Below, piece by piece: positions 39,428-49,254 of a stretch of DNA of 64,000 nt. Source of the DNA: Clostridium sp. AM22-11AC (lineage in GTDB: Bacteria > Bacillota > Clostridia > Lachnospirales > Lachnospiraceae); assembly GCF_003473545.1 (NCBI RefSeq), contig NZ_QUCM01000008.1:39307-103306 (forward strand). The letters are read 5' to 3'. Position 1 is the stretch's first letter, and every line of letters starts with the position of its first letter. The translations under genes were made by a program, and so were the position numbers. The notes under the pieces are model-generated. The model was not told the DNA's origin, did not search any database, and saw nothing but the letters and a program-made list of their open reading frames with translations.

Positions 39428-41269
39428 TTACATCTCACCATCATTGTGCATGACAGGTTCGTGATTTTTAAACAAAGCCTCGAATTCTTCCTGTCCGATC
39501 TTCTCTTTTTCGATGAGAAGGGCTGCACAGGAATGAAGTACATCTTCATGTTCCAGAATGATATTTTTCGCCTTGGTGTAGCATTCATCTACGATCCGCT
39601 TTACTTCTTCGTCGATCACATCTGCGATCTCGTTTCCGTAGGACTTGGTGTGTGCCAGATCACGGCCGATAAATACTTCGTCCTCATCACTGCCATACTG
39701 GATCATTCCCACACGATCAGACATACCATACTGGGTGACCATGGCTCTTGCAAGCTTGCTTGCCTGCTTGATATCCTGGGAAGCACCGGTGGTCACATCT
39801 TTAAAGATGATCTCCTCTGCAATACGTCCGCCCAGGTCTACCATAATGTTCTGAAGCATCTTACCCTTTGTATTAAACATTTCATCCTTTTCCGGAAGCG
39901 GCATGGTATAACCAGCTGCGCCAACACCGGTAGGAATAATGGAAACGGTATGCACAGGACCTACATCAGGAAGCACATGGAACAGGATCGCATGGCCTGC
40001 CTCATGGTAAGCAGTGATCTTCTTGTCTTTCTCAGAGATCACACGGCTCTTCTTCTCAGCACCGATGCCAACCTTTACAAATGCCTTGTCAATATCTGCC
40101 TGGCGGATAAAGCGGCGGTTGTCTCTTGCGGAAATGATTGCTGCCTCATTCATCAGGTTTTCCAAATCTGCACCTGTAAATCCAGCTGTTGTCTGGGCTA
40201 CTCTGCGAAGGTCTACATCTTCACTTAAAGGCTTTTCTTTGGAATGTACCTTTAAGATCTCTTCTCTTCCCTTTACATCCGGGCGGCCTACAGCCACCTT
40301 ACGGTCAAAACGTCCCGGACGAAGGATCGCCGGATCAAGGATATCCACACGGTTAGTAGCAGCCATAACGATAATGCCTTCATTGACACCGAAACCATCC
40401 ATCTCAACCAGTAACTGGTTTAATGTCTGCTCTCTCTCATCATGTCCGCCGCCCATTCCGGTACCTCTGCGACGGGCCACTGCATCGATCTCATCAATGA
40501 AAACGATACATGGTGCATTTTTCTTTGCTTCTTCAAACAGGTCGCGGACACGGGAAGCGCCCACACCTACGAACATTTCTACGAAATCAGAACCGGAAAT
40601 GGAAAAAAATGGAACTCCCGCTTCTCCGGCTACTGCCTTTGCAAGAAGGGTCTTACCGGTTCCTGGAGGGCCTACTAAAAGCATTCCCTTAGGGATACGT
40701 GCACCTACGCTGGTGTATTTCTGAGGATTTTTTAAGAAATCCACTACTTCTTCCAGCTCCTCTTTTTCCTCTTCCAGACCAGCTACATTGGTGAAATTCA
40801 CCTTGCTGTCACGGCTGAGTTTTGCACGGCTTCTGCCAAAGTTCATCATTCTGGCATTGGAACCGCCGCCTGCTGCTCCACGGTTCATCATGGTAACGAT
40901 CACTACCACCACTACGATGGAAAGCATGAAAGGCATTACCACAGTAAGAAGGGTATTCTCCTGAGGTACATCCTCCATGGAATAATCAATGCTATTGTCC
41001 TTTAAAAGCTGCTCTGCATCTTTTACGTCAGATACGTTCTGGCGGACTGTCTGGCCATTTGCCAGTGTAACTGTCACATATCCGCTTGGTGTCTGGGGAT
41101 TTGGGCTGATCACTGCCTCTGCCACGTTTCCGCTTCCCAAGATCTGCTCAAATTCCTGGGCTGTTACCGTCTGTGCCTGCCTTGCATAAGGAAAACGCAG
41201 CGCAAGCATAAGAAGGATCAGCATCAGGATAATAAACATAAAACCTCTGAATGTCTGTTGCTGTTTCAA
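39428..41269 (-). CDS. ftsH: ATP-dependent zinc metalloprotease FtsH
   Basis: A 613-residue membrane protease. Two N-terminal membrane helices (about 8-26 and 105-128) flank an extracytoplasmic domain. The AAA domain has Walker [14 protein letters not shown], Walker [16 protein letters not shown] and the [23 protein letters not shown]. The peptidase domain has the zinc motif HEAGH. It degrades misfolded and regulatory membrane proteins. The hpt gene is 31 bp upstream; the order tilS-hpt-ftsH is conserved in Firmicutes. Confidence 0.97.
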   Translation of the reverse strand: MKQQQTFRGFMFIILMLILLMLALRFPYARQAQTVTAQEFEQILGSGNVAEAVISPNPQTPSGYVTVTLANGQTVRQNVSDVKDAEQLLKDNSIDYSMEDVPQENTLLTVVMPFMLSIVVVVVIVTMMNRGAAGGGSNARMMNFGRSRAKLSRDSKVNFTNVAGLEEEKEELEEVVDFLKNPQKYTSVGARIPKGMLLVGPPGTGKTLLAKAVAGEAGVPFFSISGSDFVEMFVGVGASRVRDLFEEAKKNAPCIVFIDEIDAVARRRGTGMGGGHDEREQTLNQLLVEMDGFGVNEGIIVMAATNRVDILDPAILRPGRFDRKVAVGRPDVKGREEILKVHSKEKPLSEDVDLRRVAQTTAGFTGADLENLMNEAAIISARDNRRFIRQADIDKAFVKVGIGAEKKSRVISEKDKKITAYHEAGHAILFHVLPDVGPVHTVSIIPTGVGAAGYTMPLPEKDEMFNTKGKMLQNIMVDLGGRIAEEIIFKDVTTGASQDIKQASKLARAMVTQYGMSDRVGMIQYGSDEDEVFIGRDLAHTKSYGNEIADVIDEEVKRIVDECYTKAKNIILEHEDVLHSCAALLIEKEKIGQEEFEALFKNHEPVMHNDGEM

Positions 41270-41300
41270 CGAATTGCCTCCTTAATTTTAGGACCCGGAA

Positions 41301-41846
41301 TTATTCCTGTGTCTCTTCCTGATCCTGCTCTACCACTCCGATATAAGGAAGGTTGCGGTATTTCTGGTCATAATCCAGTCCATAACCTACTACAAACTCA
41401 TCCGGAATGGTAAAGCATGTGTAATCTACTTTTACCTGCTTCTTTACACGGCGCTCCGGCTTGTCAAGAAGGGTACAAAGATGGATATCCTTCGGTCCTC
41501 TCTGCTTTAATACTTCGATCAGGTAAGCCAGGGTACGGCCGGAATCAATGATATCTTCTACGATCAGGACATTCTTTCCCTCTAACGGTTCATCTAAGTC
41601 CTTGATGATCCTTACCACACCGCTGGACACAGTGCCTGCGCCGTAACTGGATACGGACATAAAGTCCATGGAAACCGGCATGTTCAGTCTCTTTGCCAGT
41701 TCACAGGTAAAAAATACACCACCCTTTAAAATACAGATCAGGTGAACGCTCTTGCCTGCATAATCTTTGTTGATCTGCTCTGCTACTTCATTGATCCGCT
41801 TATCTACTTCTTCTTCTGTTAATAATACACGAATTTTGTCTGCCAT
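41301..41846 (-). CDS. hpt: Hypoxanthine phosphoribosyltransferase
   Basis: A 181-residue purine salvage enzyme converting hypoxanthine or guanine plus PRPP to IMP or GMP. The PRPP-binding motif VLIVEDIIDSGRTLAYL is intact, and FVVGYGLDYDQKYRNLPYIG is the conserved C-terminal segment. ATG preceded by CGGAGGATAAATC. Lies between tilS and ftsH as in Bacillus. Confidence 0.96.
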   Translation of the reverse strand: MADKIRVLLTEEEVDKRINEVAEQINKDYAGKSVHLICILKGGVFFTCELAKRLNMPVSMDFMSVSSYGAGTVSSGVVRIIKDLDEPLEGKNVLIVEDIIDSGRTLAYLIEVLKQRGPKDIHLCTLLDKPERRVKKQVKVDYTCFTIPDEFVVGYGLDYDQKYRNLPYIGVVEQDQEETQE

Positions 41847-41863
41847 GATTTATCCTCCGTTTT

Positions 41864-43240
41864 CTATGATAATGTACTTTGGGAAACTTTCGCCTGTAAT
41901 ACACGCCGTGTATCAGGGCCTATTTTATAATAACTGCTGATCCGCCTGCCTATGATCCACATGATATGGTCCCCATCTGCTAACAGGGCTATTTCATCCC
42001 TTTTATCTGCAGGTATTTTTTCGTCGATCATAAAGCGTCTTAATGGTTTGCGACTGCCATTTTCCAGGGTGATATAATCCCCGGTCTGCCTGGTTCTGAC
42101 AACGGGCGTACCCTTTATTTTATCACAGTCGAACCATTTCGTATACGTCTTTTTGGGAAATTCCATTGCTTTTTCATAAGAAAAAACCTCAAAAGAAAGC
42201 TCCGGAAGGGGATTTTTTATTCTTTCCTCCAAAGGCTCCTTTTTTACTGCCTGGAGGCTGATCCCGCCGTATACTTTTCGGGCTTCCAGTCCATAAGGAA
42301 GAGACACCTTCCGCCCGGTCTGAAGGTCAACAAGTTTTTCTACCTGTTCTGCATGGACCAGTCCCAGGTCCTTTGCACACCCGGCTGCTGTTTTTAAAAG
42401 TTCCATAACACTGTAAAGGCGGATCACCGGATCTGCCTCTTTAAAAGGTCCTTCCGGGATCATCCAGGTATGCTCTTCCTCTTTTACATATTTTTGCACC
42501 CACTGATCTGCCTGTTTTTTCAGATACACATCTGCCATTCCTGCCAGATACCCGGCACGGCGTATTCCTGCCTCTGCTCCCGGATTGATCTCTTCTTTGA
42601 TCGCCGGAAGAATGTGGGAACGGACACGGTTTCTGGCATAATAGTCTGTGTCATTACTGGAATCATTGACCCATTTTAACCGTTTTTTTTCAAGATAAGG
42701 GATGATATCTTCTTTGGAAACATCCAACATAGGGCGTATAATACGATCTCTCACATAGGGGATCCCTTTTAAACCGCCAAGACCGCTACCCCGAAACAGG
42801 TTTAAAAGTATGGTCTCCGCCTGATCCCTGCTGTGATGAGCCACTGCGATCTTTACTGTCTGACCGTTTTCTCCTTCCCAGGCCCCTGCTTCTTCCTCCA
42901 GGGCTTTATAACGCAGGATCCTTCCGGCTTCTTCTTCCGACATCCCCGTCTGGGATGCATATTTTTTTACCTCTGCTTTTATCATATGACAGGGGACACC
43001 CAAAGCTTCACTGATCTTTATGGAAAAATCCCCATCACGGTCCGCTTCTTCTCCCCGCAGTCCGTGATGGACATGAAGGCTCCTCAGTTTCAGCCCCATT
43101 TCCTCTCTCATATCCGCAAGCAGACTTAAAAGGCAGACAGAGTCTGCCCCTCCGGACAGCGCGATGACCACCTGATCACCGGGCTGCAGCATATGATACC
43201 GGCAGATCGTCTGCCTGACTGTATACTCCAGTTTCTCCAT
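41864..43240 (-). CDS. tilS: tRNA(Ile)-lysidine synthase
   Basis: A 458-residue enzyme that modifies C34 of the minor tRNA-Ile so that it reads AUA. The PP-loop motif SGGADS is at residues 29-34, with HVHHGLRGEEADRD and AVAHHSRDQAETILLNLFRGSG. A C-terminal tRNA-binding domain (TilS substrate-binding) follows. The ribosome site is weak (GGAAA, 12 bases). Confidence 0.96.
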   Translation of the reverse strand: MEKLEYTVRQTICRYHMLQPGDQVVIALSGGADSVCLLSLLADMREEMGLKLRSLHVHHGLRGEEADRDGDFSIKISEALGVPCHMIKAEVKKYASQTGMSEEEAGRILRYKALEEEAGAWEGENGQTVKIAVAHHSRDQAETILLNLFRGSGLGGLKGIPYVRDRIIRPMLDVSKEDIIPYLEKKRLKWVNDSSNDTDYYARNRVRSHILPAIKEEINPGAEAGIRRAGYLAGMADVYLKKQADQWVQKYVKEEEHTWMIPEGPFKEADPVIRLYSVMELLKTAAGCAKDLGLVHAEQVEKLVDLQTGRKVSLPYGLEARKVYGGISLQAVKKEPLEERIKNPLPELSFEVFSYEKAMEFPKKTYTKWFDCDKIKGTPVVRTRQTGDYITLENGSRKPLRRFMIDEKIPADKRDEIALLADGDHIMWIIGRRISSYYKIGPDTRRVLQAKVSQSTLS

Positions 43241-43392
43241 AGTATGTTCATTTCCGTTTCTGTCTTGCTTACATGACCCTTAAAGATCATGTCCACTCTT
43301 ACTATACCCACATCCTTCCCCATACGCAAGGGGCTCTTTATTTTTGTTACACAACCTTATCCTGCCGCTGTTCTTGCATTGCATATGCAATA

Positions 43393-44793
43393 TTACCGTT
43401 TCCACACCTGCGCAGTAAGAACTGTCATATCATCCCTTGCCCCGGGAACAAAAGAAAGGGCAAACTCCAGGATCCGCTCTGCCATATCCTGAGGCGGCAT
43501 TTCCTCCAGACTTTCTAAAAACTGCCCCATGACCTGTTCCTTATCTTCTCCCGGAAGGGCGTCTAAAACACCGTCCGTCACCATAACAAGCCTGTCCCCG
43601 TCCCATAATTTCTGTGAAAGAAGGACCGGTTCTGCCTGCCCTAAAGCGCCTGCCGGTACCTGGCCTGCTTTTAACACCTGTATGCCTTCTTCTCCCATTA
43701 CAAAAGTAGGAGCAGCCCCCAGTTTGAATACTTCCAGGGCGCCTGTATACAGATCAATACAGCCTGCGTCCAACGCTGCCGGGTGTTGTTCTCCGCCTGC
43801 TAAAAGGAGTACTGTATTTACCAGTTTAAAAGCGGATCTGGGGGCAAAACCGGCTTCCAAAAGCGCCTCTAAAAGTTCCACGATCCGCCGGCTTTCCTGT
43901 CCTGCCACTGCCCCGCTTCCCATTCCGTCACACAGGCTGAACATTACCTGACAGCTGCCTCGCTCACAAAAACTGTAATTATCGCCCGAGTAGCGTTCTC
44001 CCTGTTTGGGAACTCCCGCAGCACCCCAGGTAAGATAATAATCTCCTTTTTCTTCAAACCGCACTGTTTCATACCTGCGTGTGATGATACTGCGACTGTC
44101 CTTTGCCGGAAGCCAGGTGGTATCAGGAAAAACGCTCTCCATCAGCTCTGCCGCATCCTTGGAAGTAACACAGCGTCCGTTTGTGGTCTTTGCTGTAAGA
44201 TAGATCTCCCTGCGCCCGCTTTCATATTCCAGCAAAAGCATACTGTCCACCAGGATATGATACCTGCGAAATGCTTTTTTAACTGCTCCTTTATATTCCT
44301 CTGTAATATTTTTTGCTTCATCGATCTGCCTGGAAAATTCTTCCAGTATCACTGCCAGCTCACGGAACTGGGATATGACCACATCCCTGCTTTCCAGAAA
44401 GCGGTTCTTCCAGGACAAATTCATGGAAGCCCTGGTAAAACTGCGGTTTAACTGCTCTAAGTAATCCCGTTTCCTGCGGCAGTCCTTCTTAAAAAGCTCC
44501 GGCATATCCTCTGTGCCGATCCGCCCGTTCTGTTCAAATATACGCAAAAGATAATACAGATAATAACTGTCTTCTTTTTCACTGTCTGCATAAAGGCTGC
44601 ATCCGCCACAGTTACCGCAGACCAGTGCAGCGCAGGTCTGCATGGCAGCCAGTCCATCATCCTTTGTAAGGCTCATTGTCTCACCGGCACCTTCATCAAA
44701 GGCCTTTGCCAGCTGCTCTAATGACTGCGCCATATCTTTTAATTTCCTGGCTGTATAATAATTGATCCCATTTTCATTTTTGCCTGATAACAC
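43393..44793 (-). CDS. spoIIE: SpoIIE-like protein phosphatase lacking the membrane domain
   Basis: About 466 residues. The C-terminal 200 residues are a PP2C/SpoIIE phosphatase (FSLCDGMGSGAVAGQESRRI, VTDGVLDAL, GARDDMTVL). The N-terminal region has a Cys cluster CGNCGGC and coiled coil resembling the central part of SpoIIE. Classical SpoIIE is over 800 residues with about ten membrane helices; none are visible here. In sporulation SpoIIE dephosphorylates SpoIIAA to activate sigma-F. GTG at 44793 follows AGGAGGGATTTTT. It sits in the conserved divIC-spoIIE-tilS order. Confidence 0.88.
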   Translation of the reverse strand: MLSGKNENGINYYTARKLKDMAQSLEQLAKAFDEGAGETMSLTKDDGLAAMQTCAALVCGNCGGCSLYADSEKEDSYYLYYLLRIFEQNGRIGTEDMPELFKKDCRRKRDYLEQLNRSFTRASMNLSWKNRFLESRDVVISQFRELAVILEEFSRQIDEAKNITEEYKGAVKKAFRRYHILVDSMLLLEYESGRREIYLTAKTTNGRCVTSKDAAELMESVFPDTTWLPAKDSRSIITRRYETVRFEEKGDYYLTWGAAGVPKQGERYSGDNYSFCERGSCQVMFSLCDGMGSGAVAGQESRRIVELLEALLEAGFAPRSAFKLVNTVLLLAGGEQHPAALDAGCIDLYTGALEVFKLGAAPTFVMGEEGIQVLKAGQVPAGALGQAEPVLLSQKLWDGDRLVMVTDGVLDALPGEDKEQVMGQFLESLEEMPPQDMAERILEFALSFVPGARDDMTVLTAQVWKR

Positions 44794-44920
44794 AAAAATC
44801 CCTCCTAATCTGCGCAACATCCAGTATACGCACCCAGGAGGGAAATATCTGTCATATTTTCATGTTTCTTCCAGAAAATGTTTCGACATTTTCTGCCGGT
44901 CATTTATTCCGAAACTCATT

Positions 44921-45238
44921 TTACTGATTGGGCTTTAAAAGGATCTCATCCGGATTTACCAGACCCAGTTTCTCCTTTGCAACTTCTTCTGCAAACTGTT
45001 TTGTCTTTACATATACCTTGTACTCTTCCAGCTTTTTCGTCCGTTCTTCTTCTTCCCGTACCTGTTCTTCCAGCTGCTTCTCCTTTTGCTGATAATCCAG
45101 GTCAGACTTCTTCAAAGTTGAGCCCTTGGCATTTACAGCAACTGCAAGACAGAGAACTACCATTGTAACGCCCAGTACAGCCATTCTGTTTGCCCATTTT
45201 TCCCGCTTTACGCGTTTTGATCTTCCGTAGGAGCTCAT
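44921..45238 (-). CDS. divIC: Septum formation initiator, DivIC/FtsB family
   Basis: A 105-residue bitopic membrane protein: basic cytoplasmic start, one helix (MAVLGVTMVVLCLAVAVNAKG), a coiled coil (KQLEEQVREEEERTKKLEEY) and the conserved end FAEEVAKEKLGLVNPDEILL. It is part of the divisome core that signals septal wall synthesis. Between yabQ and spoIIE. Confidence 0.93.
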   Translation of the reverse strand: MSSYGRSKRVKREKWANRMAVLGVTMVVLCLAVAVNAKGSTLKKSDLDYQQKEKQLEEQVREEEERTKKLEEYKVYVKTKQFAEEVAKEKLGLVNPDEILLKPNQ

Positions 45239-45257
45239 GTATCGGTCACCATCTTTT

Positions 45258-45590
45258 TTATCTATTTCTTTTTATTTTAAACCATTTACCAGCCTTTTTC
45301 AAGGCTGCAAAGAGAAACCGGCTGACAATTTTATCATAAAGGATCATCCCCGTAAAGACGCCCGCAACTGCATACATCCTGACTCCGCCGTCATTTAGCT
45401 CATACAGCAGCATAAAAGTGGCTGTCCCCGCATAGATCCAGTAAAAAAAGTCTTCTATCCCCATTACAAAAGAGCTGTGTTTTATCATAAGCCGCAATAC
45501 CCGCAGCAGGTCATACACCAGCATCAGCCAGCAGCCCACCAACAGGCTCAAAAGTAGCAGCCAGGCTTCAAAACGGATCTGCATGCTCAT
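45258..45590 (-). CDS. yabQ: Spore cortex protein YabQ
   Basis: A 110-residue membrane protein with four hydrophobic segments and the YabQ pattern GCWLMLVYDLLRVLRLMI and GIEDFFYWIYAGTATFMLLY. YabQ is needed for cortex formation during sporulation in Bacillus. ATG with GGAGGTGATTT. Adjacent to yabP. Confidence 0.92.
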   Translation of the reverse strand: MSMQIRFEAWLLLLSLLVGCWLMLVYDLLRVLRLMIKHSSFVMGIEDFFYWIYAGTATFMLLYELNDGGVRMYAVAGVFTGMILYDKIVSRFLFAALKKAGKWFKIKRNR

Positions 45591-45605
45591 AAATCACCTC
45601 CAGGA

Positions 45606-45893
45606 TTATTTAAAAAGACGGTTAAGAAATGAGTCTCCCGACCGTTTCAGTGCTGCATTGGAACTGTAATTCAAACTGTCCACCTGTCCTTCCAGATCCA
45701 GCTCCCCCTTTTCCAATGTAAGCCGCTTTACATGAAGTTCCTTTCCCCTGACAGTCAAAAGGCCCATATCCGTATCCAGCACGATCTCATTTTCATCAAA
45801 AGACACCACATCATTGACTCCTGTTACAGAACCTGTATGCCTGTCCGAAAGCACCAGCCGGTGAAGCCTGCCGGATGATATTTTTTCTTCCAT
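45606..45893 (-). CDS. yabP: Sporulation protein YabP
   Basis: A 95-residue protein with RLVLSDRHTGSVTGVNDVVS and DTDMGLLTVRGKELHVKRLT, the YabP/YqfC spore protein fold. ATG at 45893 follows GGGGGTAATTTTT; an in-frame ATG at 45920 is less likely. First gene after the WYL/AAA island; in Bacillus yabO (rqcP) would be its direct upstream neighbour. Confidence 0.92.
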   Translation of the reverse strand: MEEKISSGRLHRLVLSDRHTGSVTGVNDVVSFDENEIVLDTDMGLLTVRGKELHVKRLTLEKGELDLEGQVDSLNYSSNAALKRSGDSFLNRLFK

Positions 45894-45996
45894 AAAAATT
45901 ACCCCCATATATTCACTCATTAACCTGCTCTGAGCTTTCAGAGTATGTATCAGTTAAATATATGGGGTGGAAACACATTCTATGACTTTTAAGTTT

Positions 45997-47160
45997 TTAT
46001 TCGTAAAGAGCCAGCCCTGCTTTCAGGTTTTCAACCACTTTTTCCCGCAGTTTTTGAGGGCTGATCACCTTGCAGTGCCTACAGTGATGGGTACAGAAAA
46101 CAGCTGCCCCCATCAGGCTTGCTTTTGCAGTTACATGGACCCAGTCTGGATGGTCCGGATCTTTTATATCCCGTGTCTGGATGTTCCAGCCAAAATCATC
46201 CACCAGATTATTTAAGATCACCGGATCACAGCTTAAATGGATCCGCACTGTTTCGTCTGAATACATGACCGGATGGTCATTGCGGTACTCGCTGGCCTGA
46301 AAAACTTCATGGGCCGCATCCTTGAAATAGGGAAGAAGGGCGCTCGGCAATGGTTTTCTGGGCTCATCCAACATCTGGATCTGTAAAATACGGTCAATGC
46401 GGAAATTGGTCAGTCCATCGGGATATTTGGGATTTCCTGCTATGAGATAATAATAACCGTTACTTGACATCACTGCATAAGGTTCAATGGTCCGTGCATC
46501 TTCACTGGTAGGCGCCAGTTCCAGATTTCTGTCATACCGTCCATATAGGATCCGGAGTTTTTTCTTCTTGCGGATACTGTCCCGTATTACTGACAAACTG
46601 GCGAAAATATCCGTTGCCTGGTTTTTCAGCCTGGGGTCCGCAAATGCTGTATAAAGAGACTGTTCCCGGCAGTCAAAAGGCTTTTTATGCTCCAGATCAG
46701 CCAGGATCTCCCTTGTTTTTTCCGCTGAAAGGTACTGGTTAATAGCAACGGTACTTTGAAGCAGTTCCAGCTCCTCCGGTGACATTTCATCTTCTATATA
46801 ATAATATAAAACACTGTTTTCCGGGATTTCCTCTTCCGGCAGACAGATCCGGTAGCTGCTTTCATTTCCGGGCTTTCTGCCATTTTCCCTGCTTTTTTCT
46901 TTCCCTTCCTCTTTCCGGCAGCGAAACAGCCTGCTGCACAGATACTGTCTGAAAAAAGACTCTTCATCCTGGTCCGCAGACAGCATCTGGTCTGTAAGGA
47001 TCTTCATATGATTAAAAACCGTCTTCCGGTCCAGATCGATCCCCAGTTCCTTTAAACGGCGATGGACCATAGGTGCCGAATAGGGCTTTTTCGGAGAAGC
47101 ATCCAGTTTCAGAATATTAAAAATATAAAGCATAGTCAGCTGATTGTACCGGGAAGCCAT
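45997..47160 (-). CDS. WYL-domain transcriptional regulator
   Basis: About 387 residues. The N-terminal winged helix is in MASRYNQLTMLYIFNILKLD and KELGIDLDRKTVFNHMKILT. The central WYL domain has IEPYAVMSSNGYYYLIAGNP and FRIDRILQIQML, and the C-terminal WCX-like extension follows. WYL domains bind nucleic acid or nucleotide ligands and often control stress or defence genes. ATG at 47160 is preferred (AAGGAG upstream); 47220 is an alternative. Divergent from the AAA ATPase gene, with a candidate operator between them. Confidence 0.88.
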   Translation of the reverse strand: MASRYNQLTMLYIFNILKLDASPKKPYSAPMVHRRLKELGIDLDRKTVFNHMKILTDQMLSADQDEESFFRQYLCSRLFRCRKEEGKEKSRENGRKPGNESSYRICLPEEEIPENSVLYYYIEDEMSPEELELLQSTVAINQYLSAEKTREILADLEHKKPFDCREQSLYTAFADPRLKNQATDIFASLSVIRDSIRKKKKLRILYGRYDRNLELAPTSEDARTIEPYAVMSSNGYYYLIAGNPKYPDGLTNFRIDRILQIQMLDEPRKPLPSALLPYFKDAAHEVFQASEYRNDHPVMYSDETVRIHLSCDPVILNNLVDDFGWNIQTRDIKDPDHPDWVHVTAKASLMGAAVFCTHHCRHCKVISPQKLREKVVENLKAGLALYE

Positions 47161-47261
47161 ATGTCTGTGATCTCCTTTTGTATTTTTATGTAATCTTATT
47201 TTATGTACCCTCGTTTCCATTCTCTTTCACAAGTATACAGGAAAAAATAAATTTTTTCAAA

Positions 47262-47296
47262 ATCAGGCAATTTTGCATAGCCTGATCCGTTATAGT
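47262..47296 (+). promoter_or_regulatory. Inverted repeat next to the AAA ATPase promoter
   Basis: ATCAGGC (47262-47268) and GCCTGAT (47280-47286) form a 7 bp inverted repeat five bases upstream of a -10-like TATAGT (47291-47296). Position between divergent regulator and target genes fits an operator; no good -35 box is seen, so activation is possible. Confidence 0.5.
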
Positions 47297-47364
47297 AAGG
47301 GCGTGATCAACAAGACAACAACCTTAAAAACCTGAAAACAGATACAGATAAAAGAGCGGATCCT

Positions 47365-49254
47365 ATGAGTACTAAAAAGAACCTGATCGTACCAAAACTT
47401 CAAAAACAAAATCTGGGCAAAGTCAATCCCCAGAAAGCAGAGTATTTATATATATCCAAAGAGTTCTGTAAAGAAGGACTTTCACAGATCATAAAAGACG
47501 GGGGAGTGCAGTTTAAAGAGATCCAGAAATTTGTAAAGGATCACCAGGAACCACAGTATATCCTGGTACACGCTTCCAAACTGGAAGAAGGATACCTGGC
47601 TATCAGCCTTTTAGCAGGTATCTACAATGAGATTCACAGTCGTGGAGAGTGGGAAGAAGGGGCAGAGCCTGACATCCAGTGGTCAGACAGCTGGCAATGC
47701 CTCCCCATTATTCCATTTAAAGAAGCCGATGACTATTACAACTGGCAGGAAAATGACTTCTCCTCTTTTGGAAACTCCTTTCTGGCCAGCCAGAAGACAA
47801 ATGACACCTTTGTTCCTTACTGGGCAGAAAATGAGGATAAACCTGTCTGTATCTCTATGGAGAATATCAGTTTTTTCAGGTGTGACCCGATCATTGATAC
47901 CTTAAATAGCTTCCGCAGCAATGAACAGGTCTACGTCCTGATCCTTCACGAAGAAAATGACTTCGACTCCTTTAACTCTTTTGGAGGATTTGGCGGATTT
48001 GACACCTTTGAGTCAAATGAGGATAAAAACCTGAACCAGATCATATTAAGCCTTACCGCAGAAGAGCTGGAAATACCAAAAACAAGCTCTGTCTCTCTCT
48101 ACTATGAAAATATCTGGAAACAAATGGTCACAAACAGCGGCTGCAAGCTGGAACGTAAATTTCCGGTCCATGATTTTTTACTGGATATTGAAAAAATGAA
48201 TAAAGAGTTTTCCTATGACTTTTTAGATAAGATCCTAAAATATGCCCTGCGGAACAAGGAACATGGTATCCTGCGAAAAAAGGATTTTCAGTTTATGGAA
48301 CGTTTTGCAGGCAAACGGGGACCTGCAGAGCAGAAGACAGAGACCCGTTCTGCCATCCGCTGTTTAAGAGAAGATCTGATCGGCATGGACCAGGTAAAAG
48401 AACAGGTCATGGAAACCGTCCAGGTCATGAAATTCAACCGTCTGCGCAAGGAAATGGGCATGAAAAAGAGCAGTTACCACAACGTTCACATGATGCTTGG
48501 TGCTCCCGGAACTGCCAAAACCACAGTAGCTAAATTAATGGGAAAGATCATGGAAGAAGAAAAACTTCTGCCTGGAAGTCAGTTCACCTGCGTAAACGGT
48601 GCTGAATTAAAGGGCATGTATGTAGGCCATTCCGCCCCGAAAACCAAAGCTTTATTTGAGGAAAATGACATTATCGTTATTGATGAAGCTTATTCTCTCA
48701 CCGGTGACCGAAGCGAACCGGACTCCTTCAGCAGAGAAGCCATTGCCCAGTTAGTGATCGAGTTAGAAGAACATGCAGAAGATAAACTGGTGATCTTTGC
48801 CGGATATGGCGGAACGGATATAGATGAAAAAAACAACAAGATGAAAGAATTTATCGATGCCAACCCCGGTATCAAGAGCCGTATTAACTCCACTTTCTAT
48901 TTTCCGTCCTATACAGCCCCGGAGATGGCGGAGATCTTTAAGAAACATGCGGAAATGAGTGGATACGAACTGCCGGAAAACTGGAAAGAACCGATCACTG
49001 CTTATTTCTCAACCCGTGTAAATGATGAAAACTTTGGAAACGGTCGTGAAGCCAGAGCCTTATTTGAAAAAGTTTCTGTCCAGATGGCGAAACGGATCAT
49101 GGGCGATGCAAACGGAGGTCTTCAAAATTCCATTAATGAAAAAGCCATAAAACAATGCCGGATCAGCGACATTGAAGGCGCGATCCGGCGGGCAAGGGAA
49201 GAAAACAAACAGATCTCAGGCCGTGTGAAAGTGCACAACAGAATTGGATTTTAA
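47365..49254 (+). CDS. AAA ATPase, SpoVK/CbbX-like, with novel N-terminal region
   Basis: A 629-residue protein. The C-terminal AAA+ module has Walker A GAPGTAKTT (about 378-386), Walker B IIVIDEAYSL (about 436-445), and NSTFYFPSYTAPEMAEIFKK, resembling CbbX, SpoVK and EccA-type ATPases. The N-terminal 330 residues match no family I know; they contain a Phe/Gly/Asp/Ser-rich stretch (FNSFGGFGGFDTF, about 205-225). No membrane segment. It could remodel a protein partner; the target is unknown. It starts at an ATG with GAGCGGATCCT, a weak site. Its 3' end overlaps the convergent gene at 49216 by 39 bp. Confidence 0.85.
   Translation: MSTKKNLIVPKLQKQNLGKVNPQKAEYLYISKEFCKEGLSQIIKDGGVQFKEIQKFVKDHQEPQYILVHASKLEEGYLAISLLAGIYNEIHSRGEWEEGAEPDIQWSDSWQCLPIIPFKEADDYYNWQENDFSSFGNSFLASQKTNDTFVPYWAENEDKPVCISMENISFFRCDPIIDTLNSFRSNEQVYVLILHEENDFDSFNSFGGFGGFDTFESNEDKNLNQIILSLTAEELEIPKTSSVSLYYENIWKQMVTNSGCKLERKFPVHDFLLDIEKMNKEFSYDFLDKILKYALRNKEHGILRKKDFQFMERFAGKRGPAEQKTETRSAIRCLREDLIGMDQVKEQVMETVQVMKFNRLRKEMGMKKSSYHNVHMMLGAPGTAKTTVAKLMGKIMEEEKLLPGSQFTCVNGAELKGMYVGHSAPKTKALFEENDIIVIDEAYSLTGDRSEPDSFSREAIAQLVIELEEHAEDKLVIFAGYGGTDIDEKNNKMKEFIDANPGIKSRINSTFYFPSYTAPEMAEIFKKHAEMSGYELPENWKEPITAYFSTRVNDENFGNGREARALFEKVSVQMAKRIMGDANGGLQNSINEKAIKQCRISDIEGAIRRAREENKQISGRVKVHNRIGF

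Noticed and set aside
43378..43391. Palindrome ATTGCATATGCAAT just after the spoIIE-like gene
   Set aside because: Short, AT-rich and without a second copy or clear promoter context; not enough to call an operator.
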